NCBI GenBank assembly: GCA_035719045.1
Contig: DASTGO010000466.1
Coordinates: forward strand, 1-15,790
DNA from: DASTGO01 sp035719045
GTDB lineage: Bacteria; Actinomycetota; Actinomycetes; Actinomycetales; Kineosporiaceae
Length of the DNA: 15,790 bases
Reading direction: 5' to 3'
Shown: piece after piece, positions 6,799 to 14,219 of the stretch
How positions within the stretch are numbered: position 1 is the stretch's first letter
Layout of the letters: each line of letters begins with the position of its first letter
Position numbers and translations under genes: made by a program
The notes under the pieces: model-generated
What the model was told of the DNA's origin: nothing
Database searches by the model: none
Seen by the model: the letters and a program-made list of their open reading frames with translations, nothing else

Positions 6799-7557
6799 GT
6801 GAGCCCCGACAACAGCCTGGAGCAGCTCGACCAGCCCGCCGGCCGTGATCGTGGGCCCGCCGGTGCCGGTGCCGCAGTGCCAGCCGCCTCCCGGGGCGAG
6901 GAGGTGGCGGCCCTGCGGCGGGCCCTGCGGACGGTCGGGGTGCTGGCCGCTGCGGTGCTGCTGCTGGCCCTGGTCCGGATGACGGTCGTCCAGTCGTTCG
7001 TCATCCCGAGTTCCTCCATGCAGCCCACGCTGCAGGTGGGTGACCGGGTTCTGGTGTCCCGGCTGGACTACCGGTTCGGCGACGTGCACCGCGGTGACGT
7101 CATCGTCTTCAGTGGCGACGGGGTCTTCGACCCTCCGCAGCCGCCCCCCGCGAACGCCCTGACGAAGCTGGGCCGTACCTTCGCCTCCGCCCTGGGTGCT
7201 CCGGTGGGGGAACGGGACTACGCCAAACGTGTGATCGGGCTGCCGGGCGATCGGGTCGTCTGCTGCGACGCCACCGGCCGGCTGACGGTCAACGGCACGC
7301 CGCTCAGCGAGACCTACCTCCCCACGGGTACCGTGCCGAGCGAGACGCGGTTCGACGTCGTGGTTCCGGCGGGCCGGCTGTGGGTCATGGGCGACAATCG
7401 GGGGGTGTCCGCGGATTCCCGGGCGCACCTCGGTGATCCCGGTGGCGGAACCGTGCCGCTGGATCACGTCGTTGGCCGTGTGGTGGCGGTGTGGTGGCCG
7501 TTCAGCCGGGGGACCGGCGTCGGATCGGTCGACGCCACGCGAGGCACCACCCGATAG
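6799..7557 (+). CDS. lepB: Type I signal peptidase (first of two)
   Basis: It cleaves signal peptides from exported proteins on the outer face of the membrane. The protein has 252 residues. A polar N-terminal tail of about 44 residues is followed by one membrane segment at about 45-63. The catalytic serine is S73 in VIPSSSMQPTL, and the general-base lysine is K143 in YAKRVIGLPGD. The box GDNRGVSADSR (199-209) is also complete. Family S26 has this Ser-Lys dyad. GTG 6799 is the only good start before the membrane segment. The stop codon overlaps the ribosome-binding site of the second lepB, so the two are probably translated from one mRNA. Tandem signal peptidases after rplS are typical of actinomycetes (Streptomyces has four). 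Confidence 0.94.
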   Translation: MSPDNSLEQLDQPAGRDRGPAGAGAAVPAASRGEEVAALRRALRTVGVLAAAVLLLALVRMTVVQSFVIPSSSMQPTLQVGDRVLVSRLDYRFGDVHRGDVIVFSGDGVFDPPQPPPANALTKLGRTFASALGAPVGERDYAKRVIGLPGDRVVCCDATGRLTVNGTPLSETYLPTGTVPSETRFDVVVPAGRLWVMGDNRGVSADSRAHLGDPGGGTVPLDHVVGRVVAVWWPFSRGTGVGSVDATRGTTR

Positions 7558-7569
7558 GAGGCAGGCGGC

Positions 7570-9534
7570 GTGAGCGAACCTGCGGAGGCCGATCCCCGAG
7601 GCGCCGGCCGGCATGCCGCCCGCGCGGCGGGTGATCCGCGGCAGGGTGTCCCGGGCCCGCAGGACGACGCCGACGGCTACGGCCCGGTTGTCCAGCCGGA
7701 GGGCTGGCTGGACGCCGCCGAGGCGCTGCGTCCCCCGACCGCTTCCCGGTCCGACGGGCTGACCTGGCTCGACGAGAACGACCACGACCCCGCCGGGTCG
7801 CGCTTCCCCGCCGGCTACCCGGCCGCGCCCTCTGCGCCGGGGTATCCGGCACCGGCCTACCCGCAGTCGGCGGCACCGGGCCACCCGTCCGCCGGCTATC
7901 CCGGCCCCGGCACCCGGCCGGGAGGCGAGCAGCCGTACGGCCAACCGGCCACCGCGTACCGCCCGTCGGCCGAGGCCTACCCGCAGTCGTACCGGGACCC
8001 CCGGCCGTACCCGGAGGCGTACCCCGATCCGTATCCGCCCGTGGCGCCTCTGCCGCCCCAGGGGGCGCGGCCGTCCGCCTACCCCGAGCCCGACTATCCG
8101 AACGGGTTCCCGCAGGCCGTGCCGACCTCCCCGCCGGTGGGAACGCCCATGCCGTACCCCGGGCAGGCCCAGCCGTACGCCCCGTCCGCGTCGCGCCACC
8201 CGGGCCCGGCGGGGTACCCGGCCACGGCGTCCGTGCCGTCGTCACCTGCCGCCTACCCGGGTCCGGGTGCGACCCCCGGCTATCCCGAGCCCTCGTACCC
8301 GGCCGCCTACCCCGGCACGTCCCCGCGGGCGGCCACTGCCGGCGGTCCGGACCAGGTGAACGGCGCCTACCCCGGACCGGGCGTCCGGTCCGCGCCGGTC
8401 GGCTACGGGGCCACCTCGGCCGGGCAGACCATCGTGCCGCCCGGCCGCGCGCGTCCTGAGGCATCGCCGCAGCAGGCGGCAGCGGCCCGGCCCGCCCCGA
8501 ACGGCTACCGTCCGGAGGACTTCGCCGAGACCTCCGCCGACTGGGGCAGGCAGGACGAGGACCTCGCGACCCGGCCGGTCCAGATGCCCGGGGGGCGGCT
8601 GAAGCGGCCGCCGAGCCCGCAGTGGCAGGACAGCCAGTCCGGCGAGGGCGACGGCGGCCGGTTCGCCGGGGAGTCCCGACGGGCCGGTGCCTCACGGCGT
8701 CAGCCCGCCCTGCCCGAGTTCGGTCCCGAGGCGGCCCGGGCGGGACGGCTCGGCGGCGCCGGTGGCTGGGGCGGGTCCGACGGGGGCTCGGGCGGTGCCG
8801 GGGGCCGCAGCTCCAGGCGGGGACCCAGCATCCGCAGGCCGGCCACGGCGATGGGGGCCGCGTTCGGTGCGGCGACCGAGGTCGTCGTCGTCGTCGCCCT
8901 CGCGCTGACGCTGGCCCTGGTCATCAAGACCTTCCTGGTGCAGGCGTTCTTCATCCCGTCGGAGTCGATGGAGAACACGCTGCTCACCGGCGACCGGGTA
9001 CTGGTCAGCAAGCTCACCCCGGGCGTGTTCAGCCTGCACCGCGGGGACATCGTCGTGTTCAAGGACCCCGGCGGCTGGCTCCCACCGACCGCCCAGGCGG
9101 ACGAGGGCCCGGTCCGCAACGGCATCCGCACCGCCCTCACCTTCGTCGGGCTGCTCCCGCAGGACTCCGGGGAGCACCTGATCAAGCGCGTGATCGGCAT
9201 GCCGGGTGACCATGTGGTCTGCTGCGACGCCAAGGGCCGGGTGCAGGTCAACGGGGTGGCCGTCGATGAGGTCTACGTCTTCCCCGGGAATGCGCCCAGC
9301 GAGAAGTCCTTCGACGTGACGGTCCCGGCCGGGCATCTGTGGGTGATGGGTGACCATCGGCAGGTCTCGGAGGACTCCCGCTTCCACCTGACCCTCAACA
9401 ACGGGATGGTCCCGATCAGCGACGTCGTCGGGAAGGCGTTCGTCATCGTCTGGCCGCTGAGCCGGGCGACCACCCTGGGCGTCCCCGACACGGTCTTCGC
9501 CGGGGTGCCGGATCCGACCACCGCCGGACCGTGA
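7570..9534 (+). CDS. lepB: Type I signal peptidase with long low-complexity N-terminal extension (second of two)
   Basis: A 654-residue signal peptidase whose catalytic part is only the last third. Residues about 77-300 are a Pro/Tyr/Ala/Gly-rich region with many YP, GYP and AYP units. A Gly/Ser-rich stretch (about 395-418) comes before the membrane segment at about 437-456. The catalytic serine is S466 in FIPSESMENTL and the lysine is K539 in HLIKRVIGMPGD. The later box reads GDHRQVSEDSR, with His where many homologues have Asn. By topology the extension should lie in the cytoplasm and is probably disordered. The reading frame is continuous with no sign of a frameshift. AGGAGG (7556-7561) sits 8 bases before GTG 7570 and supports this far-upstream start. 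The TGA overlaps the rnhB start by four bases. Confidence 0.92.
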   Translation: MSEPAEADPRGAGRHAARAAGDPRQGVPGPQDDADGYGPVVQPEGWLDAAEALRPPTASRSDGLTWLDENDHDPAGSRFPAGYPAAPSAPGYPAPAYPQSAAPGHPSAGYPGPGTRPGGEQPYGQPATAYRPSAEAYPQSYRDPRPYPEAYPDPYPPVAPLPPQGARPSAYPEPDYPNGFPQAVPTSPPVGTPMPYPGQAQPYAPSASRHPGPAGYPATASVPSSPAAYPGPGATPGYPEPSYPAAYPGTSPRAATAGGPDQVNGAYPGPGVRSAPVGYGATSAGQTIVPPGRARPEASPQQAAAARPAPNGYRPEDFAETSADWGRQDEDLATRPVQMPGGRLKRPPSPQWQDSQSGEGDGGRFAGESRRAGASRRQPALPEFGPEAARAGRLGGAGGWGGSDGGSGGAGGRSSRRGPSIRRPATAMGAAFGAATEVVVVVALALTLALVIKTFLVQAFFIPSESMENTLLTGDRVLVSKLTPGVFSLHRGDIVVFKDPGGWLPPTAQADEGPVRNGIRTALTFVGLLPQDSGEHLIKRVIGMPGDHVVCCDAKGRVQVNGVAVDEVYVFPGNAPSEKSFDVTVPAGHLWVMGDHRQVSEDSRFHLTLNNGMVPISDVVGKAFVIVWPLSRATTLGVPDTVFAGVPDPTTAGP

Positions 9535-10385
9535 CCGAGGTCCGCCGGGCGCCGGCCCGGCCGGTGTCCTCCCGCACCAAGACCCCCACGCTGCGGGAGG
9601 AGCGGCGGCTGCTGCGGGCCGGCCATCCGCTGGTCGCGGGCATGGACGAGGTCGGCAGGGGAGCCCTGGCAGGTCCGGTGACCGTCGGGGTGGTCGTCGT
9701 CGACGCCTCGGTGCGCAGCGCGCCGGCGGGGGTCCGCGACTCCAAGCTGCTCACTCCGGCCGCCCGCGAGGCCCTGGTACCCAAGCTGCGCCGCTGGGCT
9801 GTCGGCTACGCCGTCGGGCACGCCGAGCCCGAGGAGATCGACGACCACGGCATCATCGCGGCGCTGCGGCTGGCCGGGCGCCGGGCCCTGGCACAGCTGG
9901 ACGTCGTGCCGACCTGCATCCTGCTGGACGGTTCGCACGACTGGTTCACCCCGCCCCCGGAGCCGGACGGCCTGTTCGAGCTCGACCTGCCCGGCCGGCG
10001 CCCGGCGCCTGCGGTGCCGCTGTCCCTGGAACCGGTCGTGCTCACCCAGGTGAAGGCGGATCTGCGGTGTGCGGCCGTCGCCGCCGCCAGCGTGCTGGCG
10101 AAGGTCGAACGGGACGGGATCATGGTCGGCCGGGCGGAGCGGTTCCCCGGCTACGGCTGGCGGGAGAACAAGGGCTACTCCGCCCCCGGGCACGCCGCCG
10201 GCCTGCACAGCCTGGGCCCCTGCCCGCAGCATCGCCGGTCCTGGAGCCTTCCCCTCGCGCAGCGGGCGGTCGAGGCCGCCGTGGATGCCGAGGAGCTCGC
10301 CGCCGAGCAGACGGCGGCCGCGGAAGTGGTTCTGCCGGGCGATCAGGCCGTCCTGCTCCCCGCCGGGGACCCCGGCGGGGGATGA
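9531..10385 (+). CDS. rnhB: Ribonuclease HII
   Basis: It removes ribonucleotides and RNA from RNA:DNA hybrids. The protein has 284 residues. The catalytic acidic residues are D39 and E40 in VAGMDEVGRGALAGP, D133 in LLDGSHDW and D177 in QVKADLRCAAVAAASVLAKVERD. RDSKLL (69-74) and GYGWRENKGYSAPGH (207-221) are also typical. A Pro-rich loop of about 30 residues (139-170) sits between D133 and D177. The tail after residue 240 is variable. The GTG start overlaps the lepB stop (GTGA), so translation is coupled. An N-terminal segment of about 25 residues precedes the conserved core; a later start is possible. Confidence 0.94.
   Translation: MTEVRRAPARPVSSRTKTPTLREERRLLRAGHPLVAGMDEVGRGALAGPVTVGVVVVDASVRSAPAGVRDSKLLTPAAREALVPKLRRWAVGYAVGHAEPEEIDDHGIIAALRLAGRRALAQLDVVPTCILLDGSHDWFTPPPEPDGLFELDLPGRRPAPAVPLSLEPVVLTQVKADLRCAAVAAASVLAKVERDGIMVGRAERFPGYGWRENKGYSAPGHAAGLHSLGPCPQHRRSWSLPLAQRAVEAAVDAEELAAEQTAAAEVVLPGDQAVLLPAGDPGGG
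10358..10380 (+). terminator. GC-rich hairpin at the end of rnhB
   Basis: CCCCGCCGGGG (10358-10368) and CCCCGGCGGGG (10370-10380) form a near-continuous inverted repeat. The realistic RNA hairpin has 8-bp arms (10358-10365 and 10373-10380) with a 7-base loop. It lies inside the last codons of rnhB, just before TGA 10383-10385. It probably ends the rplS-lepB-rnhB transcript. No T-run follows. Confidence 0.5.
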
Positions 10386-10422
10386 CCCGGGGCGCCGTTC
10401 GGCCGCGGCCGCCCTGCTGCGT

Positions 10423-10428
10423 CATCAT
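10423..10428 (+). promoter_or_regulatory. Weak candidate -10 box for the DUF2469 gene
   Basis: CATCAT at 10423-10428 lies after the rnhB hairpin and about 90 bases before the DUF2469 start codon. A TTCGGC at 10398-10403 would give a long 19-base spacer. The gene needs a promoter in this gap if the hairpin terminates, but this assignment is only a guess. Confidence 0.22.
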
Positions 10429-10517
10429 GGAAACCGTCGCCCGGCGTGCTGGCCGGCGACACAACCCGCTCGCCGCGCATCCGCGCGGTGCCGACGACCC
10501 GAAAGACATCTGCCCCG

Positions 10518-10838
10518 ATGAGTGCCGAGGATCTCGAGAACTACGAGACCGAGATGGAGCTGCAGCTCTACCGGGAGTACCGCGACGTCGTCGGGCTCTT
10601 CGCCTACGTGGTCGAGACCGAACGCCGGTTCTACCTCGCCAACCAGGTGGACCTGCAGGTTCGGTCGGCCGACGGCGAGGTGTTCTTCGAGGTCACGATG
10701 AGTGACGCCTGGGTGTGGGACGTGTACCGGCCTGCCCGGTTCGTGAAGTCCGTCCGGGTCGTCACCTTCAAGGACGTCAACGTCGAAGAGCTCAACAAGA
10801 GCGAACTCGAGCTCAAGGCCGGCGGCTTCCCCGGCTGA
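10518..10838 (+). CDS. DUF2469 family protein, conserved in actinobacteria, function unknown
   Basis: A 106-residue acidic protein that matches the DUF2469 family along its full length: MSAEDLENYETEMELQLYRE, then YRDVVGLFAYVVETERRFYL, VFFEVTMSDAWVWDVYRP and VVTFKDVNVEELNKS. The family is highly conserved among actinobacteria and is found at this place, between rnhB and yraN. I know of no established function. The sequence shows no membrane segment, signal peptide or recognisable catalytic motif. ATG 10518 gives the family's usual start; the in-frame ATG at 10446 would add 24 residues without family support. The ribosome-binding site is poor (GAAAG at about 10501-10505). Confidence 0.92.
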   Translation: MSAEDLENYETEMELQLYREYRDVVGLFAYVVETERRFYLANQVDLQVRSADGEVFFEVTMSDAWVWDVYRPARFVKSVRVVTFKDVNVEELNKSELELKAGGFPG

Positions 10839-11087
10839 TCACTCGGCTCCCGTCCGGTGGGCGCGGGCCGGTCCGGCGGGTGCAGCGTCCCGGCGCTGGT
10901 GAGGGGAGTTCCGGGGCGGTGTCGCCCGCGGCCGGGGCGGGCTGACCTGGGCGGGGCCACGCTTGCGCACCGCCGCGGGACGAGTCCTCCACAGGCTCCT
11001 CGATCGTCCCGTCGTCCACAGCCTGGCCCGTGAGCCGCTCTGCCGTTCCCCGGCTGCCCCGAGGGTGGTCGGCGGAGGTGGTCGGGC
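10839..11087. other. Intergenic region with two TCCACAG motifs upstream of yraN-comM-dprA
   Basis: I see no gene in these 249 bases. TCCACAGG (10988-10995) and TCCACAGC (11015-11022) are direct repeats spaced 27 bases apart. The second, read as TCGTCCACA (11012-11020), differs by one base from the actinobacterial DnaA-box consensus TTGTCCACA. A small stem GGGCG/CGCCC lies at 10914-10927. GGAGG at 11074-11078 is the ribosome-binding site of yraN. The region should hold the promoter of the DNA-processing operon, but I cannot place it. Confidence 0.45.
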
Positions 11088-11444
11088 GTGCGGGTCAAGG
11101 ACGTCCTCGGGGCCTACGGGGAGAAGTTGGCGGCGGAGCACCTGCTCGCCGAGGGAATGACGGTGCTGTACCGCCGGTGGCGTTGCCGGTTCGGTGAGCT
11201 GGACATCGTCGCGTTGGACGGGCGCTGCCTGGTCGTGGTGGAGGTCAAGACCCGCCGGTCGACCGGCACCGGAGCTCCGCTCGAGGCAGTCACCCCGGCG
11301 AAGCTGCAGCGGCTGCGGCGCCTGGCCGCGGTCTGGCTGGACGCCCAGGAGACCGCCTACCCCGACGTCCGGATCGACGTCATCGGCGTGCTCGTGCCCC
11401 GTCGTGGAGCGCCCGTGCTCGACCACCTCCGCGGGGTGTCCTGA
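11088..11444 (+). CDS. yraN: YraN/UPF0102 family endonuclease-fold protein
   Basis: A 118-residue protein of the UPF0102 family with a restriction-endonuclease-like fold. The family core is visible: AAEHLLAEGMTVLYRRWRCR, then GELDIVA (36-42) and VVVEVKTRR (49-57). D39 and E52-x-K54 are the putative metal-binding and catalytic residues of the PD-(D/E)xK type. The biochemical role is poorly defined; the family is thought to act on DNA, and this gene sits with comM and dprA. GTG 11088 has a good ribosome-binding site (GGAGG, 9 bases upstream). Its stop codon overlaps the comM ATG by one base (TGATG), showing tight coupling. Confidence 0.92.
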   Translation: MRVKDVLGAYGEKLAAEHLLAEGMTVLYRRWRCRFGELDIVALDGRCLVVVEVKTRRSTGTGAPLEAVTPAKLQRLRRLAAVWLDAQETAYPDVRIDVIGVLVPRRGAPVLDHLRGVS

Positions 11445-13066
11445 TGGGCCTGGGACGGGCACTGGCCGTGGCCCTGGTCGGGGTGGACGGCCATCTGGTC
11501 CAGGTCGAGGCCGACGTGGCGCCCGGGCTCCCGGCGTTCACCCTGGTCGGGTTGCCGGACACCGCACTGGCGGAGGCCCGGGACCGGGTGCGTGCGGCGA
11601 TGGCCAACGCCGGCTGCGCCCTGCCCGCCCGGCGGATCACCGTCAACCTGTCCCCGGCGGCCCTGCCGAAGGCCGGGACCTCCTTCGACCTCGCGGTCGC
11701 CACCGCACTGCTGGCCGCGACGGGCGCGGTCGATCCGCGGGCCGTGGCTCGCTGCGTCCACCTCGGCGAACTCGGTCTGGACGGGCGCCTGCAACGGGTC
11801 CGGGGCGTGCTGCCGGCCGTGATCGCCGCGGTGCGGGCGGGCCGGGACCGGGTGGTGGTCCCGGCCGGGAACGCCGAAGAGGCCCGGCTGGTCCCGGGGG
11901 CCAGGGTGGTGGCGGCGCGGTGGCTGCCCGACGTGCTGGCCCTGCACCGGGGCGAACCCCTGCCCGACCCGCCCGAGGGCCTGCCCGGATGGGAGCCGGA
12001 GCCGGTTCCCGATGGTGCTGCCGCCTGCGGCCCCGGGTCGGCGCGCGGTGGCCTGGGTAGGGTCCGGGCCGCTGCCGACGGGCCCGTAGTCCGCCTTCCG
12101 GCCGAGCCGGACCTCGCCGAGGTGGTAGGGCAGGGACAGGCCCGGTACGCCCTCGAGGTCGCGGCGGCGGGAGGTCACCATCTGCTGCTGCTCGGCCCGC
12201 CCGGAGCGGGCAAGACGATGCTGGCTGCCCGGTTGCCGGGGCTGCTGCCCGACCTGCCGGACGCCCAGGCGATCGAGGTCACCGCCGTGCACTCGGTGGC
12301 GGGCACGCTGGATCCGGCCGGTGGGCTGCTGCGCCGGCCGCCGTTCGAGGACCCCCACCACACCGCCACCGTGTCTGCCCTGGTCGGGGGCGGTAGCGGC
12401 CTGCCCCGGCCCGGGGCGGCCTCCCGGGCCCACCGCGGGGTCCTGTTCCTCGACGAGGCCGCGGAGTTCGACACCCGTGCACTGGAGGCGCTGCGCCAGC
12501 CGCTGGAGGCCGGCGAGCTGGTGATCCACCGCGCGCTCGGGACGGCGCGGTTCCCGGCCCGGTTCCAGTTGGTGCTCGCCGCCAACCCCTGTCCCTGTGG
12601 GATGGCGGCGGGCCGGGGGGAGGACTGCTCGTGCACGCCGCTGGCCCGGCGCCGGTACCTGTCCCGGCTGTCCGGGCCCCTGCTGGACCGGGTGGACCTG
12701 CAGGTCGAGGTGCTCGCCGTGTCCCGGGCGGAGATGAGCTGTGGGGTCCCGCCCGAGCCCAGCCGTGAGGTGGCGGCCAGGGTGCTGCGGGCCCGGGAGA
12801 AGCAACGGACCAGGCTGGTGGGGACACCGTGGTCCACGAACGGCGAACTGCCGGGCTCCTGGCTGCGGGGTCCGCTGCGCCTGGACCCGGCCGCCACCCT
12901 TGACCTGGACCGGGGCCTGGACCGCGGCTCTCTGTCCATACGAGGCTATGACCGGGTACTGCGGGCCGCCTGGACCATCGCCGACCTGGACGGGCTATCC
13001 GCCCCCGGCCGGGACGAGGTGGGGCGGGCCCTCCTGCTGCGCCAACGCGGGCAGGTGGCGGGGTGA
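11444..13066 (+). CDS. comM: ComM/YifB-type AAA+ ATPase (Mg chelatase-like)
   Basis: A 540-residue AAA+ protein. In naturally transformable bacteria ComM is a hexameric helicase that drives branch migration during integration of incoming DNA; its role in actinomycetes is not settled. The N-terminal Lon-protease-like (inactive) domain spans about 1-165, with LVGLPDTALAEARDRVRAA and ITVNLSPAALPKAGTSFDLA. The Walker A is GPPGAGKT (251-258) and Walker B is VLFLDEAAEF (333-342). ANPCPCG and the nearby CSC form the cysteine cluster typical of the family. The C-terminal domain ends RAAWTIADLDGLSAPGRDEVG. A variable linker rich in Pro and Gly lies at about 165-220. It overlaps yraN by one base and dprA by four. 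Confidence 0.95.
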   Translation: MGLGRALAVALVGVDGHLVQVEADVAPGLPAFTLVGLPDTALAEARDRVRAAMANAGCALPARRITVNLSPAALPKAGTSFDLAVATALLAATGAVDPRAVARCVHLGELGLDGRLQRVRGVLPAVIAAVRAGRDRVVVPAGNAEEARLVPGARVVAARWLPDVLALHRGEPLPDPPEGLPGWEPEPVPDGAAACGPGSARGGLGRVRAAADGPVVRLPAEPDLAEVVGQGQARYALEVAAAGGHHLLLLGPPGAGKTMLAARLPGLLPDLPDAQAIEVTAVHSVAGTLDPAGGLLRRPPFEDPHHTATVSALVGGGSGLPRPGAASRAHRGVLFLDEAAEFDTRALEALRQPLEAGELVIHRALGTARFPARFQLVLAANPCPCGMAAGRGEDCSCTPLARRRYLSRLSGPLLDRVDLQVEVLAVSRAEMSCGVPPEPSREVAARVLRAREKQRTRLVGTPWSTNGELPGSWLRGPLRLDPAATLDLDRGLDRGSLSIRGYDRVLRAAWTIADLDGLSAPGRDEVGRALLLRQRGQVAG

Positions 13067-14163
13067 GCGGCCGGCTGGCCGGTGACGACCGCACCGCCCG
13101 GGCGATGTGGAGCCGGATCACCGAGCCCGGGGACCGCAAGGCGCACCGGCTGATCACCGAACTGGGACCGCTGACCTCACTGCAGTTGCTGGCCGAGGGA
13201 GCTGATCCCCGGCTGGCCGCCCGGTGGCGGATCCGGTTCCCGGACGCCGATCCCCGGCCCGACCTGGATCGCCTGGCCCGGTGCGGCGGCCGCCTCGTGA
13301 TTCCCGGTGACGAGCAGTGGCCGGCCGGGCTCGACGACCTGGAGGACCGTGCCCCGGTCTGTCTGTGGGTCCGCGGCCCGTTGCGGCTGGGCCCGGTGGT
13401 GCGGCGGTCGGTGGCGGTGGTGGGGGCCCGGGCGGCCACGGCCTATGGGGAACACGTCTCGGGGATGCTGGGGGCGGGGCTGGCGGGCCGTGGGTATGCC
13501 GTGGTGTCCGGTGCGGCGTACGGGGTCGACGCCCAGGCCCACCGCGGAGCTCTGGCCGACGGCGGGCCCACCGTCGCCGTCCTCGCCTGTGGGGTGGACC
13601 GGCCCTACCCGCGGGGCAATCACCGGCTGGTGGAACGGATCGCCGCCGAGGGGTGTGTCGTCGCCGAGGTTCCGCCGGGCAGCGCACCCACACGGTGGCG
13701 GTTCGTCCAGCGCAACCGGCTGATCGCCGCGATGACCCAGGCCACGGTCGTGGTCGAGGCCGCACTGCGGTCCGGGACGTCGATCACGGCACGGGAGGCG
13801 GTCGACCTGGGCCGTCAGGTGGCCGCCGTTCCCGGCCCGGTGACCTCCCCCGCCTCGGCCGGCTGCCACGAGTTGCTGCGGGACGGCGCCGTCTGCGTGA
13901 CCCGGGTCGAGGAGGTGATCGAGTTGGTGTCCGCGTCGGGGGCGGGACTGCCCGGACCTCGTGGCGGGACGGCCGGTCCCGCGGACGGACTGTCCAGCCA
14001 TGATCAGCGGGTCCTGGACGCCGTACCTCTGCGCCGCCCCGCCGACCAGGGCACGATCGCCCGGACCGCGGGGCTGGATCCCGACCGGGTGGCCACCAGC
14101 CTGGCCCTGCTCGAGATCCGTGGCCTGGTCCGTGCGGCCGGGAGGGGATGGCGCCGGGACTGA
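13063..14163 (+). CDS. dprA: DNA-processing protein DprA (Smf)
   Basis: DprA binds single-stranded DNA and loads RecA in transformation; many non-competent bacteria also keep it. The protein has 366 residues. The Rossmann-like core has RSVAVVGARAATAYGE (115-130), SGAAYGVDAQAHRGAL (149-164), VAVLACGVDRPYP (171-183), RFVQRNRLIAAM (213-224), SGTSITAREA (237-246) and AVPGPVTSPASAGCHELL (255-272). The C-terminal region (about 312-360) looks like the usual winged-helix domain, with TIARTAGLDPDRV and LALLEIRGLV. The N-terminal helical part is shorter and more variable. The GTG start overlaps the comM stop codon (GTGA), so the gene is translationally coupled to comM. Confidence 0.95.
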   Translation: MSGRLAGDDRTARAMWSRITEPGDRKAHRLITELGPLTSLQLLAEGADPRLAARWRIRFPDADPRPDLDRLARCGGRLVIPGDEQWPAGLDDLEDRAPVCLWVRGPLRLGPVVRRSVAVVGARAATAYGEHVSGMLGAGLAGRGYAVVSGAAYGVDAQAHRGALADGGPTVAVLACGVDRPYPRGNHRLVERIAAEGCVVAEVPPGSAPTRWRFVQRNRLIAAMTQATVVVEAALRSGTSITAREAVDLGRQVAAVPGPVTSPASAGCHELLRDGAVCVTRVEEVIELVSASGAGLPGPRGGTAGPADGLSSHDQRVLDAVPLRRPADQGTIARTAGLDPDRVATSLALLEIRGLVRAAGRGWRRD

Positions 14164-14174
14164 TCCGGCCTCCC

Positions 14175-14194
14175 CCGGCCGGGCGCCCGGCCGG
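14175..14194. terminator. Perfect 20-bp palindrome after dprA
   Basis: Bases 14175-14194 equal their own reverse complement over 20 bp, centred between 14184 and 14185. As RNA they could fold into a stem of about 8 bp. The palindrome starts 12 bases after the dprA stop codon and before the preferred xerC start, where a terminator or operator would fit. No T-run follows. If xerC starts at 14148 instead, this sequence would be coding. Confidence 0.4.
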
Positions 14195-14219
14195 ACGGCG
14201 TGCCGACTTGGAGCCCGCC

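Noticed and set aside
4061..8199. Long minus-strand open frames opposite trmD, rplS and the lepB genes
   Set aside because: They lie antisense to strongly conserved ribosomal and enzyme genes, show no domain, and are explained by the scarcity of stop codons in high-GC sequence.
11012..11020. Replication origin
   Set aside because: One near-match to a DnaA box and one weaker copy are too few, and the oriC marker genes dnaA, dnaN and rpmH are absent.
14148..14219. Start of xerC at ATG 14148
   Set aside because: It overlaps dprA, lies directly behind a G-run with too short a spacing, and would include the palindrome; ATG 14220 has a better placed GGAG. It cannot be fully excluded.
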